Below, in pieces: positions 24,763 through 33,928 of a stretch of 64,000 bases of DNA. Position numbers and translations under genes: made by a program. The notes beneath the pieces were generated by a model. The model did not search any database and was not told the origin of the DNA. It saw only the letters and a list, made by a program, of their open reading frames with translations. This DNA comes from Paenibacillus silagei (GTDB lineage Bacteria; Bacillota; Bacilli; Paenibacillales; Paenibacillaceae). Positions within the stretch are counted from its first letter, which is position 1; each line of letters opens with the position of its first letter. Location: the NCBI RefSeq assembly GCF_017874735.1, contig NZ_JAGGLV010000004.1, positions 124,001 through 188,000 of the forward strand, read 5' to 3'.

Positions 24763-26250
24763 ATGAAAAACTTAATGAAAATGAACCCGAGAGATACGGT
24801 AGCTGTAGCCTTACGGCCGATTGCTGCCGGAGAAGAACTCACGATAGACGGACTAACGCTTCAGGCCGCCCAGGAGATTCCGCAGGGGCATAAGATTGCC
24901 CTGACGGGTTTCAGCAGCGGAGACATCATTACCAAATACGGTTCCCCGATCGGCCATGCCACGGCTCCGATTGCCGCAGGCGACTGGATTCATACGCATA
25001 ACATCAAAACCAATCTGTCCGGGGAGGAAGAATACGAGTATGTGCCTGATGTCCATCCGGTAATTTATCCGCGCCGTGATTTGACCTTCCAGGGGTACCG
25101 GCGGAGTAACGGCAAGGTGGGCATCCGTAATGATCTGTTCATTATTCCGACCGTGGGCTGTGTGAACGGCGTTGCCGAGCAGATGCTTCAGGAGTTCAAG
25201 GCCGAGCATCCCGATCTTGGCGGATTCGACAACCTGACCGTGCTGAAGCATCCTTACGGCTGCTCCCAGCTGGGCGATGATCACCGCATGACCCGCAGCA
25301 TTCTGCTCGATGCCGTTAATCATCCCAATGCAGGCGGTGTACTCGTCTTCGGCCTTGGCTGCGAGAACAATATCGTCTCCGAGTTCCGCAGCATGCTGGG
25401 CGATTATGACGGGTCCCGGGTTAAGTTCCTTGTGGCCCAGGAGGTAGGCAATGAGCTGGAAGCCGGTCTTGTGCTGCTGGAGGAGCTGTATGAAGCCGCT
25501 GCGAACGACGTTCGTGAGCCGGTTCCGCTCAGTGAGCTGAACATCGGGCTGAAATGCGGCGGCTCGGACGGATTCTCCGGCATTACGGCCAACCCGCTGC
25601 TGGGCGCATTCTCCGACTTCATCATCTCTCAGGGCGGAACCTCGGTGCTGACTGAGGTGCCGGAAATGTTCGGTGCGGAGAAGGTGCTGATGGCCCGTGC
25701 AGAGAGCAAGGAAGTCTATGAAGATATCGTCTCACTGATCAATAACTTCAAGCAGTATTTCCTCTCTTACGGCGAGCCTGTCTATGAGAATCCGTCTCCG
25801 GGCAACAAGGCCGGCGGCATCAGCACACTGGAGGACAAATCGCTCGGCTGCACCCAGAAGGCCGGTTCGTCGCCAGTGGTGGATGTATTGCAGTATGGCG
25901 TGAAGCTGCGCAAAAAAGGGCTGAGCCTCTTACAGGCTCCCGGCAACGATCTGGTCGCTGCGTCTGCGCTTGCCGCTTCCGACTGCCAGCTCGTGCTGTT
26001 CACCACCGGCCGCGGCACGCCTTTCGGCAGCTTTGTGCCTACGGTTAAGATAGCAACGAACAACGACCTTTTTGCCAAAAAAGGCCACTGGATGGACTTC
26101 AACGCAGGCCCCCTGCTGGAAACACCGATGGCCGATGTGCTGGAGGAATTCATCACGTATATCATTGATGTCGCCAGCGGCCAAAAAACACGGAACGAGC
26201 AGAATGAAGTGCGTGAGCTGGCTATTTTCAAAACAGGCGTAACTTTATAG
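24763..26250 (+). CDS. uxaA: altronate dehydratase
   Basis: Iron-dependent dehydratase forming 2-keto-3-deoxygluconate from altronate. 495 residues, full length, with an N-terminal SAF domain (residues about 10-90, TVAVALRPIAAGEELTIDG) and the catalytic UxaA part with conserved segments KVGIRNDLFIIPTVGCVNGVAEQ, HPYGCSQLGDDH, GLGCENN and LKCGGSDGFSGITANPLLG. The cysteines there are the likely metal ligands. The start follows AGGAGGGCCAAC. It acts after uxaB; the next enzymes (KDG kinase and aldolase) are not in this window. Confidence 0.96.
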   Translation: MKNLMKMNPRDTVAVALRPIAAGEELTIDGLTLQAAQEIPQGHKIALTGFSSGDIITKYGSPIGHATAPIAAGDWIHTHNIKTNLSGEEEYEYVPDVHPVIYPRRDLTFQGYRRSNGKVGIRNDLFIIPTVGCVNGVAEQMLQEFKAEHPDLGGFDNLTVLKHPYGCSQLGDDHRMTRSILLDAVNHPNAGGVLVFGLGCENNIVSEFRSMLGDYDGSRVKFLVAQEVGNELEAGLVLLEELYEAAANDVREPVPLSELNIGLKCGGSDGFSGITANPLLGAFSDFIISQGGTSVLTEVPEMFGAEKVLMARAESKEVYEDIVSLINNFKQYFLSYGEPVYENPSPGNKAGGISTLEDKSLGCTQKAGSSPVVDVLQYGVKLRKKGLSLLQAPGNDLVAASALAASDCQLVLFTTGRGTPFGSFVPTVKIATNNDLFAKKGHWMDFNAGPLLETPMADVLEEFITYIIDVASGQKTRNEQNEVRELAIFKTGVTL

Positions 26251-26299
26251 AACTTATCCTATATCGATTGAACTTGAAGATTACAGATAAGGAAAAGTG

Positions 26300-26420
26300 A
26301 CGGAGGAGAATTTTGGAACTGTAGGAGCGATAGCGTCCGCCTTTGTCACCGGATTTCTACCGCGATTAGCGGTTTAAATCAAGAAATCTGGGGACAACAG
26401 CGGCCGGAGGGCCAAACATT
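26300..26420 (+). ncRNA. foldable intergenic element between uxaA and uxaC
   Basis: The 250-bp gap holds a segment with nested pairings. A 10-bp stem joins 26349-26358 (CCGGATTTCT) to 26382-26391 (AGAAATCTGG). Inside it ACCGC (26359-26363) pairs with GCGGT (26369-26373) around loop GATTA. A further stem GGCC/GGCC lies at 26402-26413. There is no T run after it, so it is not a simple terminator. It may be an RNA element or a dispersed repeat; I cannot name a known class. Confidence 0.4.
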
Positions 26421-26500
26421 CTCTGGAGTCACGGAAATCCTATAACAGAAATATACAAGTACAATCTATATAATAATCCATTCAAAGGGAGATCCTACTC

Positions 26501-27922
<1,422 letters not shown>

Positions 27923-27939
27923 ATGGAGGCATGCTGAAG

Positions 27940-28653
27940 ATGCCTACTCTCTATATCGCAGGAGACTCTACCGCCGCCCAGAAGGGCGGCGGGGAATGGC
28001 CAATGGCCGGATGGGGCGAGTACCTGCAGCAGTATGTCAGCCGGAAGGTGCAGATTGAGAACCGGGCCATCAACGGACGGAGCACACGCTCCTTCCTGGC
28101 AGAGGGCAGACTGGCAGACATGGAGCGGGATTTCCTCCCCGGAGACTTTCTCCTGATCCAGTTCGGCCATAATGACCAGAAGCTGGAGGACCCTCTCCGT
28201 TACACGGAGCCGCATACCGAATACCGCCGGAATCTGAAGATATTCATTGATTCCGCCCGCAGCCGGGGCAGCTTCCCTGTACTGCTGACTTCCGTGAGCC
28301 GCCGCCGCTTCACTACGGACGGGGAACCGGACCCGCAGGCTGTCGGACTCTATCCGCAGGTTATGCGGGAGGTTGCAGGGGAGACCGGGACACCTCTGCT
28401 TGATATTTTTGCCGCCTCCCAGCAGCTCTACCGCAGACTGGGAGTGGAAGCATCGGCCGGGCTGTTCATGCACCTGCCGCCGGGCGCACGCCCCAACTAC
28501 CCGGACGGCATTACCGATGACACGCATTTCTGCAGCTCCGGGGCGCAGCAGATCGCAGCGCTGGTAGCCCAAGCGCTCGCACAGTGCGCGGAGCTGAAGC
28601 TGCTGCATCCGTATCTGCGTGCGGGTGTAGCTGGGGGTCGGCAGGCGAGGTAG
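27940..28653 (+). CDS. rhamnogalacturonan acetylesterase-like SGNH hydrolase
   Basis: 237-residue GDSL/SGNH esterase expected to remove acetyl groups from rhamnogalacturonan oligosaccharides; no signal peptide, so cytoplasmic. The blocks are visible: GDSTAAQ with the nucleophile Ser, the Gly of block II in INGRSTRSF, FGHNDQ, and DDTHF with the Asp/His pair. ATG at 27940 gives the usual MPTLYIAGDST and lies 10 bases after GGAGG; ATG at 27931 is too close. It follows uxaC by 17 bp, matching a pectin role. The last 11 codons look like an extension created by a local duplication. Confidence 0.88.
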   Translation: MPTLYIAGDSTAAQKGGGEWPMAGWGEYLQQYVSRKVQIENRAINGRSTRSFLAEGRLADMERDFLPGDFLLIQFGHNDQKLEDPLRYTEPHTEYRRNLKIFIDSARSRGSFPVLLTSVSRRRFTTDGEPDPQAVGLYPQVMREVAGETGTPLLDIFAASQQLYRRLGVEASAGLFMHLPPGARPNYPDGITDDTHFCSSGAQQIAALVAQALAQCAELKLLHPYLRAGVAGGRQAR

Positions 28654-28706
28654 CCGAAACGCTAGCGCAGTCCGTGAAGCTGAAACTACTGCACCCGTAG
28701 CTGTGG
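28571..28706 (+). repeat. degenerate tandem duplication across the esterase 3' end
   Basis: A segment at 28571-28620 recurs 86 bp later at 28657-28706 with about three quarters identity (shared pieces AGCTGAA, CTGCA, CCGTA). The second copy carries a TAG in the same phase where the first reads through. Confidence 0.6.
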
Positions 28707-28823
28707 GAAGCAGACAAGTGTGTAGTGCGGATTAGGTTATGCATGAGCCTGTGGAGCATTGCAAACATAGCGCACATTATTCGCCATCCTTACATGTTGC
28801 TTCAATCCTCAGACAGTATGATC

Positions 28824-28865
28824 GGGCCGCCTGTGACCACTTTTGGACATAGGCGGCCTTTTTAG
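28824..28865 (+). terminator. intrinsic terminator after the uxa/esterase genes
   Basis: GGGCCGCCTGTG pairs with CATAGGCGGCC, followed by TTTTT. Confidence 0.88.
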
Positions 28866-28929
28866 TGGAAACCTGCCCTTCGGCGCTCCATGCGAACTCT
28901 TATATCTGAATACAAAGGAGTCTAACCCT

Positions 28930-29772
28930 ATGACCGTTCCATTTCACCTGGGCGTCCGTGCCCATGACTTCAAGCGGTGTCCGCTGCCGCAATTAATAGA
29001 TAAGCTGAAGGAGCATGGCTTCCCGGCGATTCAGTTGGCGTTACATAAATCTTTTCCGGAGAGTGTGGCTGAGCTTGGCGCACTAAGTCCGGGTGCTGCT
29101 GCGTACTATGGCGATGCCTTCAGACAAGCAGGTATCAAGATTGCTGTCCTTGGCTGTTATGTGAACATTATTGATGCTGACCCTGCCAAGCGCGCGCAGG
29201 CGCTGAGCGACTTCAACACTCATCTGCGGCTGGCCCGAGACTTCGGCGCGAGTCTGGTCGGTACAGAGACCGGCAGTGTAGGTCAGGGGTATACACCGGA
29301 TAACTTCACGGAGGAGGCTTTTGAACAAGTGGTTGACTCCGTCAGTGCCATGGTTGCTGAGGCCGAACGCTTCGGAGTAACTGTAGGCATCGAGGCAGGC
29401 GTCAACCACCCGCTCTACACGGCTCCGTTAGCCCGGCGTCTGCTGGATACTGTACCGTCTAATAACCTGCAAATTATACTGGATGCCGCGAATCTGATGA
29501 CCCCGGACAATTACCTTCAGCAGGAGCAGATTGTGGCAGAAGCACTGGAGCTCCTCGGAGACCGGATCGCGGTCCTGCATCTGAAGGATTTCACGGTGAA
29601 GAACGGCGCCATCGACATCGTTCCTGCCGGACAAGGCATGCTGAACTTCACCCCGCTGCTCCGCTACATGAAATATAAGCGCCCGCATATCCAAGGCCTG
29701 CTGGAGAGTACTCCTGAGGAATATCTCCAGGCCAGCGCGCAATTCCTGCGGAACATGTATAACGAGGTTTAA
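28930..29772 (+). CDS. sugar phosphate isomerase/epimerase (AP endonuclease 2 fold)
   Basis: 280-residue TIM-barrel protein of the xylose-isomerase-like family. It begins FHLGVRAHDFKRCPLPQLIDKL and carries the metal-site segments VGIEAGVNHPLYTAPLARRLLDTV, IILDAANLMTPDNY and VLHLKDFTVKNGAIDIVPAGQG. Family members epimerise or isomerise sugars and inositols; the substrate cannot be read. ATG at 28930 follows AAAGGAG; the open frame upstream crosses the terminator. Its place after the uronate genes suggests a pectin-sugar role, but it has its own transcript. Confidence 0.85.
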   Translation: MTVPFHLGVRAHDFKRCPLPQLIDKLKEHGFPAIQLALHKSFPESVAELGALSPGAAAYYGDAFRQAGIKIAVLGCYVNIIDADPAKRAQALSDFNTHLRLARDFGASLVGTETGSVGQGYTPDNFTEEAFEQVVDSVSAMVAEAERFGVTVGIEAGVNHPLYTAPLARRLLDTVPSNNLQIILDAANLMTPDNYLQQEQIVAEALELLGDRIAVLHLKDFTVKNGAIDIVPAGQGMLNFTPLLRYMKYKRPHIQGLLESTPEEYLQASAQFLRNMYNEV

Positions 29773-29814
29773 CAAAAGTGCTCTGCGGATGGATGTTGGG
29801 AGGTTGGATGGGAG

Positions 29815-29895
29815 ATGCTGGATGAGAGATTAGAGATGATGAATGATGAATGCTGAAAGATGAATGAGAGATAATGAATGAGAGATGAGATAAGG
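29815..29895. repeat. simple-sequence tract
   Basis: Low-complexity run of GATGAATGA and GAGAGATGA motifs just before the repeat arrays. No coding or regulatory meaning is evident. Confidence 0.6.
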
Positions 29896-29964
29896 AGTTA
29901 TACGGTCCACACAGTTGGTGTCCTTACCTCTGCCTTACCCATCCGCTCACCTTTGGGGCATTCG

Positions 29965-30300
29965 CGAATTCAGGGGCATTAGTGCTCTTCATTTGCTCAT
30001 TTCGCCTGCGTGTGCTGAATTCAGGGGCATTAGTGCTCTTCATTTGCTCATTTCGCCTGCGTGTGCTGATTTCAGGGGCATTAGTGCTCTTCATTTGCTC
30101 ATTTCGCCTGCCTGTGCTGAATTCAGGGGCATTAGTGCTCCTCATTTGCTCATTTCGCCTGCATGTGCTGAATTCAGGGGCATTAGTGCTCTTCATTTGC
30201 TCATTTCGCCTGCATGTGCTGATTTCAGGGGCATTAGTGCTCTTTATTTGCTCATTTCGCCTGCATGTGCTGAATTCAGGGGCACTTGTGCTCCTCAGTA
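29965..30300 (+). repeat. 51-bp-period dyad array B1 (seven units)
   Basis: Seven units with exact 51-bp spacing; the C of CAGGGGCATTAGTGCTC falls at 29971, 30022, 30073, 30124, 30175, 30226 and 30277. The core AGGGGCATTAGTGCTCTT is a loopless dyad if G.T pairs are allowed. The linker reads CATTTGCTCATTTCGCCTGC and then GTGTGCTGAATT. Noncoding location between convergent genes. Same family as array B2 at 51799. Confidence 0.9.
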
Positions 30301-30340
30301 ACTCCCTTTGGGCTTTATCCTTCTTTACGCGCGCCTGTGA

Positions 30341-30610
30341 CTGCCCAATGTATTCAGTTTTTCACACACATTTGCTCCACTTGCCTCACTACCCAATGTA
30401 TTCGGTTTTCCATACACATTTGTTCTACGTGCCTCACTGCAGCCCAATGAATTCGGTTTTTCACACACATTTGGTCCACTTGCCTCACTACTGCCTATTG
30501 TATTCGATTTTTCGCACACATTTGCTCTACGTGCCTCACTACTGCCCATTGTATTCGGTTTTTCACACACATTTGCTCCACTCACCTTCGCGCCAGCACA
30601 TTGCGTCCCA
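30341..30610 (+). repeat. 51-bp-period dyad array A2 (five units plus a remnant)
   Basis: Cores start at 30349, 30397, 30448, 30499 and 30550, with a degenerate sixth at 30601 (first spacing 48, then 51). Core TGTATTCGGTTTTTCACACACA with weaker arm pairing than other A arrays; the linker reads like TTTGCTCCACTTGCCTCACT. It begins about 40 bp after array B1. Confidence 0.85.
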
Positions 30611-31080
30611 ACTTTATACTCCTCTCTACACACAGACGCATATTACAATTACTGTATAGTACAAATAGTGCCCCCGTATCGACGTATGAGGCACTTGTAC
30701 TGCATTCTTGTGCTGGATTCCTGCACTATAATGTACAGTGGGCAGATACTTTATACGTAAGACTAACAGAGTAATAGAGTAATAGCATAACAAAGCAATC
30801 GAGCAATAGACTTTCAAACTAACACCAATAATCTTGCACAAACTGCAGCTTCTCCCCCAACATATACACTCATAGCTGGAATTGTTGCACAAAAGGCAGG
30901 ATTCCTCCTCTAACTAAGCATCTTGGCCTGCACATTCCTGCATTTCCTGCAACAATCCTCTAGCAGGCCCCTATTTCGGGGTAGCCAGGTTGCATAACTT
31001 GCAACATTTGAGGGTATTTGCTCTAAGTGAGCGGTCCTCTAAACGAGTGCTCCCGTAAGCGGATCACTTTAGAAATAGCA
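30611..31080. other. noncoding stretch with degenerate TGCA-dyad units
   Basis: No gene is visible. TTGCA/CTGCA motifs followed by a second TGCA recur near 30834, 30885, 30938 and 30990 (spacings 51, 53, 52). The last is a clear hairpin, GTTGCA-TAACT-TGCAAC (30989-31005). ATTGTTGCA (30881) and TGCAACAAT (30948) are also inverted. At 31028-31073 a separate 15-bp pattern (AGCGGTCC, GAGTGCTCC, AGCGGATC) occurs. Confidence 0.45.
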
Positions 31081-31109
31081 ATAATACCGCCCAGAGTTAA
31101 CCGGGCGGT
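31081..31109 (-). terminator. intrinsic terminator of the fuc operon
   Basis: On the minus strand ACCGCCC..GGGCGGT followed by ATTATT. Confidence 0.75.
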
Positions 31110-31125
31110 CCGTTGCTTGGTGCAG

Positions 31126-31566
31126 CTATTCCCCGGCCTCGGGGGAAATCACACCTTTTTTGAGTATAATATTCCCGTAGAGTGCCTCTTCCCCTGTAAT
31201 TAGAATGGCGTAGCTGTGCTTGGAGCGGTCATAGAAGTCGAAACGCTCTTCATACTCCACCTGCACCGCAGGATCATGCCGGGTGAGAATCTCCTTGTAC
31301 GTGTCCCATATCACAGGGACTGTGGGGTCTCCCTCCACTACAGCCATGAAGGCCGCCTGAGCCGGAGCATAATGATCCAGCGGTAGCAGCTCCAGGATGG
31401 CGTCCAGCAGCCGGGGGATACCGATTCCGTCAGCCCGCAGCACCCGGGAATGCAGCGCATGTCCCGGATAATTGGCGTCTGCCAGCACCAGCTCATCCCC
31501 GTGGCCCATCTCCATCAGGGTGCGGACGAGCTCGGGGGAGAGCAGTTTGGGTATTTTTTTGAGCAT
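31126..31566 (-). CDS. fucU: RbsD/FucU family mutarotase (L-fucose type)
   Basis: 146-residue protein that should interconvert sugar anomers so the isomerase gets its preferred form. The RbsD/FucU signature is clear: LLSPELVRTLMEMGHGDELVLADANYPGHAL near the N-terminus, with catalytic-site residues toward the end (YEERFDFYDRSKHSYAILITGE). Among the family this looks like FucU by size and neighbours. ATG at 31566 has AGGAGATAGG upstream. Last gene of fucI-kinase-fucA-fucU, 23 bp after fucA. Confidence 0.92.
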   Translation of the reverse strand: MLKKIPKLLSPELVRTLMEMGHGDELVLADANYPGHALHSRVLRADGIGIPRLLDAILELLPLDHYAPAQAAFMAVVEGDPTVPVIWDTYKEILTRHDPAVQVEYEERFDFYDRSKHSYAILITGEEALYGNIILKKGVISPEAGE

Positions 31567-31589
31567 ATTCCTATCTCCTCTCGGCTTCA

Positions 31590-32240
31590 TTACATCCCGT
31601 AAAATGATCTCAGCGCCACCAGCTCCTCAATCCGGTGCGGCGGCAGCTCACGCTCTCCCCCGATCATGCGGGTCAGGAAGGTCAGCTTCGCCGTGTACTC
31701 AAGCCGCTCCATGTTCATATAAGCAGCCATTACATCCTTGCCCCAGGTCAGGGCCCCGTGGCTCTCCAGCAGCACAGCGGTCTTCTTGCCCAGGAAGGGA
31801 GTCAGCGAATCCGGGATCTCTTCGGTCGAAGGCGTCCCGTATACCGCCAGTGGAATGTCTCCCATGGCAATGACGGATTCCGGCATCATCATTTTGTCCA
31901 GCGCTTCCCCCTTGATGGCAAAAGCGGTAGCATACGGCGGATGCGCATGAACCACCCCGCCCATCTCCGGCAGCTCGTTGTAGATCTTCAGGTGCATCTT
32001 CACTTCCGTGGACGGCCGGTAGCCCTCCGCTGCATCCAGGATCTCTCCCTGCAGATTGACTTTGACCAGCATATGCGGCTGCAGATAGCCTTTGCTGACT
32101 CCTGTGGGCGAAGTAATGACCTCAGTGGCCGACAAGCGGGCTGAGATATTGCCGTCATTGGCCGCGATGAAGTCCTTGTTGAACAGATTCCGGCCGATAT
32201 CGCAGATTAGACGCCGTAGTTCTTCTTCATGATTATTCAT
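31590..32240 (-). CDS. fucA: class II aldolase (L-fuculose-phosphate aldolase)
   Basis: Splits L-fuculose 1-phosphate to DHAP and L-lactaldehyde. 216 residues, the usual size. Zinc and catalytic residues are visible: NDGNISAR, SPTGVSKG, the catalytic Glu with STEVKMHLKIY, the zinc His pair in VVHAHPPYATAFA, and a third zinc His in LESHGALTWGKD. The start follows AAGGGGGCAATT. It lies 53 bp after the kinase; that spacer holds a three-copy 11-bp tandem repeat. Could act on a related ketose phosphate; assignment rests on FucI and FucU neighbours. Confidence 0.92.
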   Translation of the reverse strand: MNNHEEELRRLICDIGRNLFNKDFIAANDGNISARLSATEVITSPTGVSKGYLQPHMLVKVNLQGEILDAAEGYRPSTEVKMHLKIYNELPEMGGVVHAHPPYATAFAIKGEALDKMMMPESVIAMGDIPLAVYGTPSTEEIPDSLTPFLGKKTAVLLESHGALTWGKDVMAAYMNMERLEYTAKLTFLTRMIGGERELPPHRIEELVALRSFYGM

Positions 32241-32251
32241 AATTGCCCCCT

Positions 32252-32288
32252 TGATTGCTGCTTGATTGCTGTATGATTGCTGTATGAA
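32252..32288. repeat. 11-bp tandem repeat in the kinase-aldolase spacer
   Basis: TTGATTGCTGC, TTGATTGCTGT and ATGATTGCTGT follow each other, with a partial fourth unit, between the kinase stop and the fucA ribosome binding site. Confidence 0.75.
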
Positions 32289-32293
32289 GCTTG

Positions 32294-33904
32294 TCAGTTC
32301 TGATGTGAAAAAGACGGCTGGTACCGGAGCGTTGAACAGGACCGGGCTGCCACCCTTCGGACCTCTGCGGGATCGACAGCACCGAGCGCCGTCAATTGCA
32401 CCAAAAGGTTGCCGATCGCGCTCGCTTCTACCGGTCCGGCAATAACCTCTTTACCGGTGGCATCCGCCGTCAGCTGGCACAGCAGCTTGTTCTGAATGCC
32501 GCCGCCGACCATGTGAATACGGCGCACCGGACGGCCGGTGAGCGCCTCCAGCTCGCGGATCGTATCCGCATAAGACCGGGCCAAACTCTCCAGAATCGAG
32601 CGGATGATCTCCGCCCGGGTCTGCGGCACCGGCTGCCCGGTGCGGATGCAGTAGGATTCAATCCGCAGCGGCATATCGCCCGGTGTGCTGAAGAGCGGAT
32701 CATTCGGGTCCAACATGGCGATGCACGCCTTGGACCGGTCCAGCTGCCCGGCCAGCTCGGCGGCTTCCTGATGGCTGAGCGGTTCGCCCGCTTCAGCCCA
32801 GCACCGCTGGGTCTCCTGGAGCAGCCAGAGGCCGGTGATATTCTTCAGCAGCCGGTTGGTGCCGCCGAAGCCGCTCTCGTTGGTGAAGCCTCTGGCCCGG
32901 GCGGCATCGCATAATACAGGCTCTGCTGTCTCCAGGCCCACCAGCGACCAGGTTCCGCAGCTGATGAATGCAGCGGACGGCAGCGTGGGGCTGAGTCCGG
33001 CGGGCCGGTCAGGTCCGGCGGAGCTTGGATCTGGGGAGCTAAGATCGGCGTTGCTAGGATCAGCGCTGCCAGGGCCGACACAGCTAGCATCGGCACAGTT
33101 AGAGTCGAAGCCGCAGTAAGGAATGGACGCCACGGCCGATGCGGTGTCATGTGAAGCTCCGGCGATGATCTGGAGCGGGCCGCTGCCCAGCTCTTCCTGG
33201 AGTGCGGGCCGGAGCTCCCCCAGCACCGTGCCTGCCGGAACCAGCCGGGGCACAAGCGTCACCGGCAGCTCCAGCCTGCGCAGCACTTCGGCTGCAGGCG
33301 CTGTGGACTGCGGATTGAGCAGGCCGCTGGTGCTCCAGATGGTCTGCTCGGCCACGGCCACACCGCTGAGCATATAATTGAACAGATCCGGCATCAGCAG
33401 CAGCTGTCTGGCGGTTGTCCGCAGCTCCGGCTTCGCCATAAGATCGGCAAACAATTGATACACCGTATTAATCGGGCTGGATTGGTTGCCCGTCAGCTTG
33501 AATTGCTCTGCCGGAGGCAGCGCAGCCTCTAGTACTGAAGCGAAGTCCGCCGTCCGCTGATCCCTGTAATGATGCGGAGCGTACAGCAGCCCGCCCTGCT
33601 CATCCAGCAGGCCGTAGTCGACTCCCCAGGTATCCACGCTCAGAGAGCGCAGCGGGCCATACTTTGCCGCAGCCGCTGCAATCCCTTGCTTGATCTCCTC
33701 AAGCAGCCGCTGCACATCCCAGTGCAAATGTCCGTTGACCTCTACCGGTCCGTTAGGGAAGCGGTGAATCTCCTCCACTGTCACCTTCCCGTCCCTGTAG
33801 CTTCCCAGCATCACTCTGCCGGAGCTGGCTCCCAGGTCGATGGCCAGCAGCCGGATTCCTTGGTTACCGGTTACCTCCATAACTTGCGTCTTCGCCTCTG
33901 TCAT
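32294..33904 (-). CDS. rhaB: rhamnulokinase-type sugar kinase with repeat insertion
   Basis: FGGY-family kinase, ATP-dependent. RhaB signatures are LLAIDLGASSGRVMLG, EIHRFPNGPVEVNGHLHWDV, SVDTWGVDYGLLDEQG and the C-terminal MVGGGIQNKLLCQLTADATG. Placed after fucI and before fucA it probably phosphorylates L-fuculose, though its closest family is rhamnulokinase. It has 536 residues, about 45 more than usual. The excess is an insertion (about residues 266-300) of five-residue repeats rich in Asp, Pro, Ser and Ala, encoded by a 15-bp tandem repeat at 33006-33110. The start follows GAGGTGGGAAG, 24 bp after fucI. Confidence 0.88.
   Translation of the reverse strand: MTEAKTQVMEVTGNQGIRLLAIDLGASSGRVMLGSYRDGKVTVEEIHRFPNGPVEVNGHLHWDVQRLLEEIKQGIAAAAAKYGPLRSLSVDTWGVDYGLLDEQGGLLYAPHHYRDQRTADFASVLEAALPPAEQFKLTGNQSSPINTVYQLFADLMAKPELRTTARQLLLMPDLFNYMLSGVAVAEQTIWSTSGLLNPQSTAPAAEVLRRLELPVTLVPRLVPAGTVLGELRPALQEELGSGPLQIIAGASHDTASAVASIPYCGFDSNCADASCVGPGSADPSNADLSSPDPSSAGPDRPAGLSPTLPSAAFISCGTWSLVGLETAEPVLCDAARARGFTNESGFGGTNRLLKNITGLWLLQETQRCWAEAGEPLSHQEAAELAGQLDRSKACIAMLDPNDPLFSTPGDMPLRIESYCIRTGQPVPQTRAEIIRSILESLARSYADTIRELEALTGRPVRRIHMVGGGIQNKLLCQLTADATGKEVIAGPVEASAIGNLLVQLTALGAVDPAEVRRVAARSCSTLRYQPSFSHQN
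33006..33110 (-). repeat. 15-bp minisatellite inside the kinase gene
   Basis: Seven degenerate 15-bp units in frame (plus-strand units such as GAGCTAAGATCGGCG, TTGCTAGGATCAGCG, CAGCTAGCATCGGCA), encoding pentapeptides such as DASCV, GPGSA, DPSNA and DPSSA. Confidence 0.85.
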
Positions 33905-33928
33905 CTTCCCACCTCTTCACGTGGAGGA

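Noticed and set aside
28843..28929. N-terminal extension of the sugar isomerase/epimerase
   Set aside because: It overlaps the upstream terminator; ATG at 28930 has AAAGGAG.
29915..30659. Repeat proteins suggested by open frames in arrays B1 and A2
   Set aside because: Same artefact of the 51-bp period; composition follows the dyad, not coding, and a 48-bp spacing and degenerate units occur.
29773..31125. Mobile element in the 1.35-kb gene-free region
   Set aside because: No transposase frame, no terminal inverted repeats and no target duplication could be seen; the content is tandem dyad arrays.
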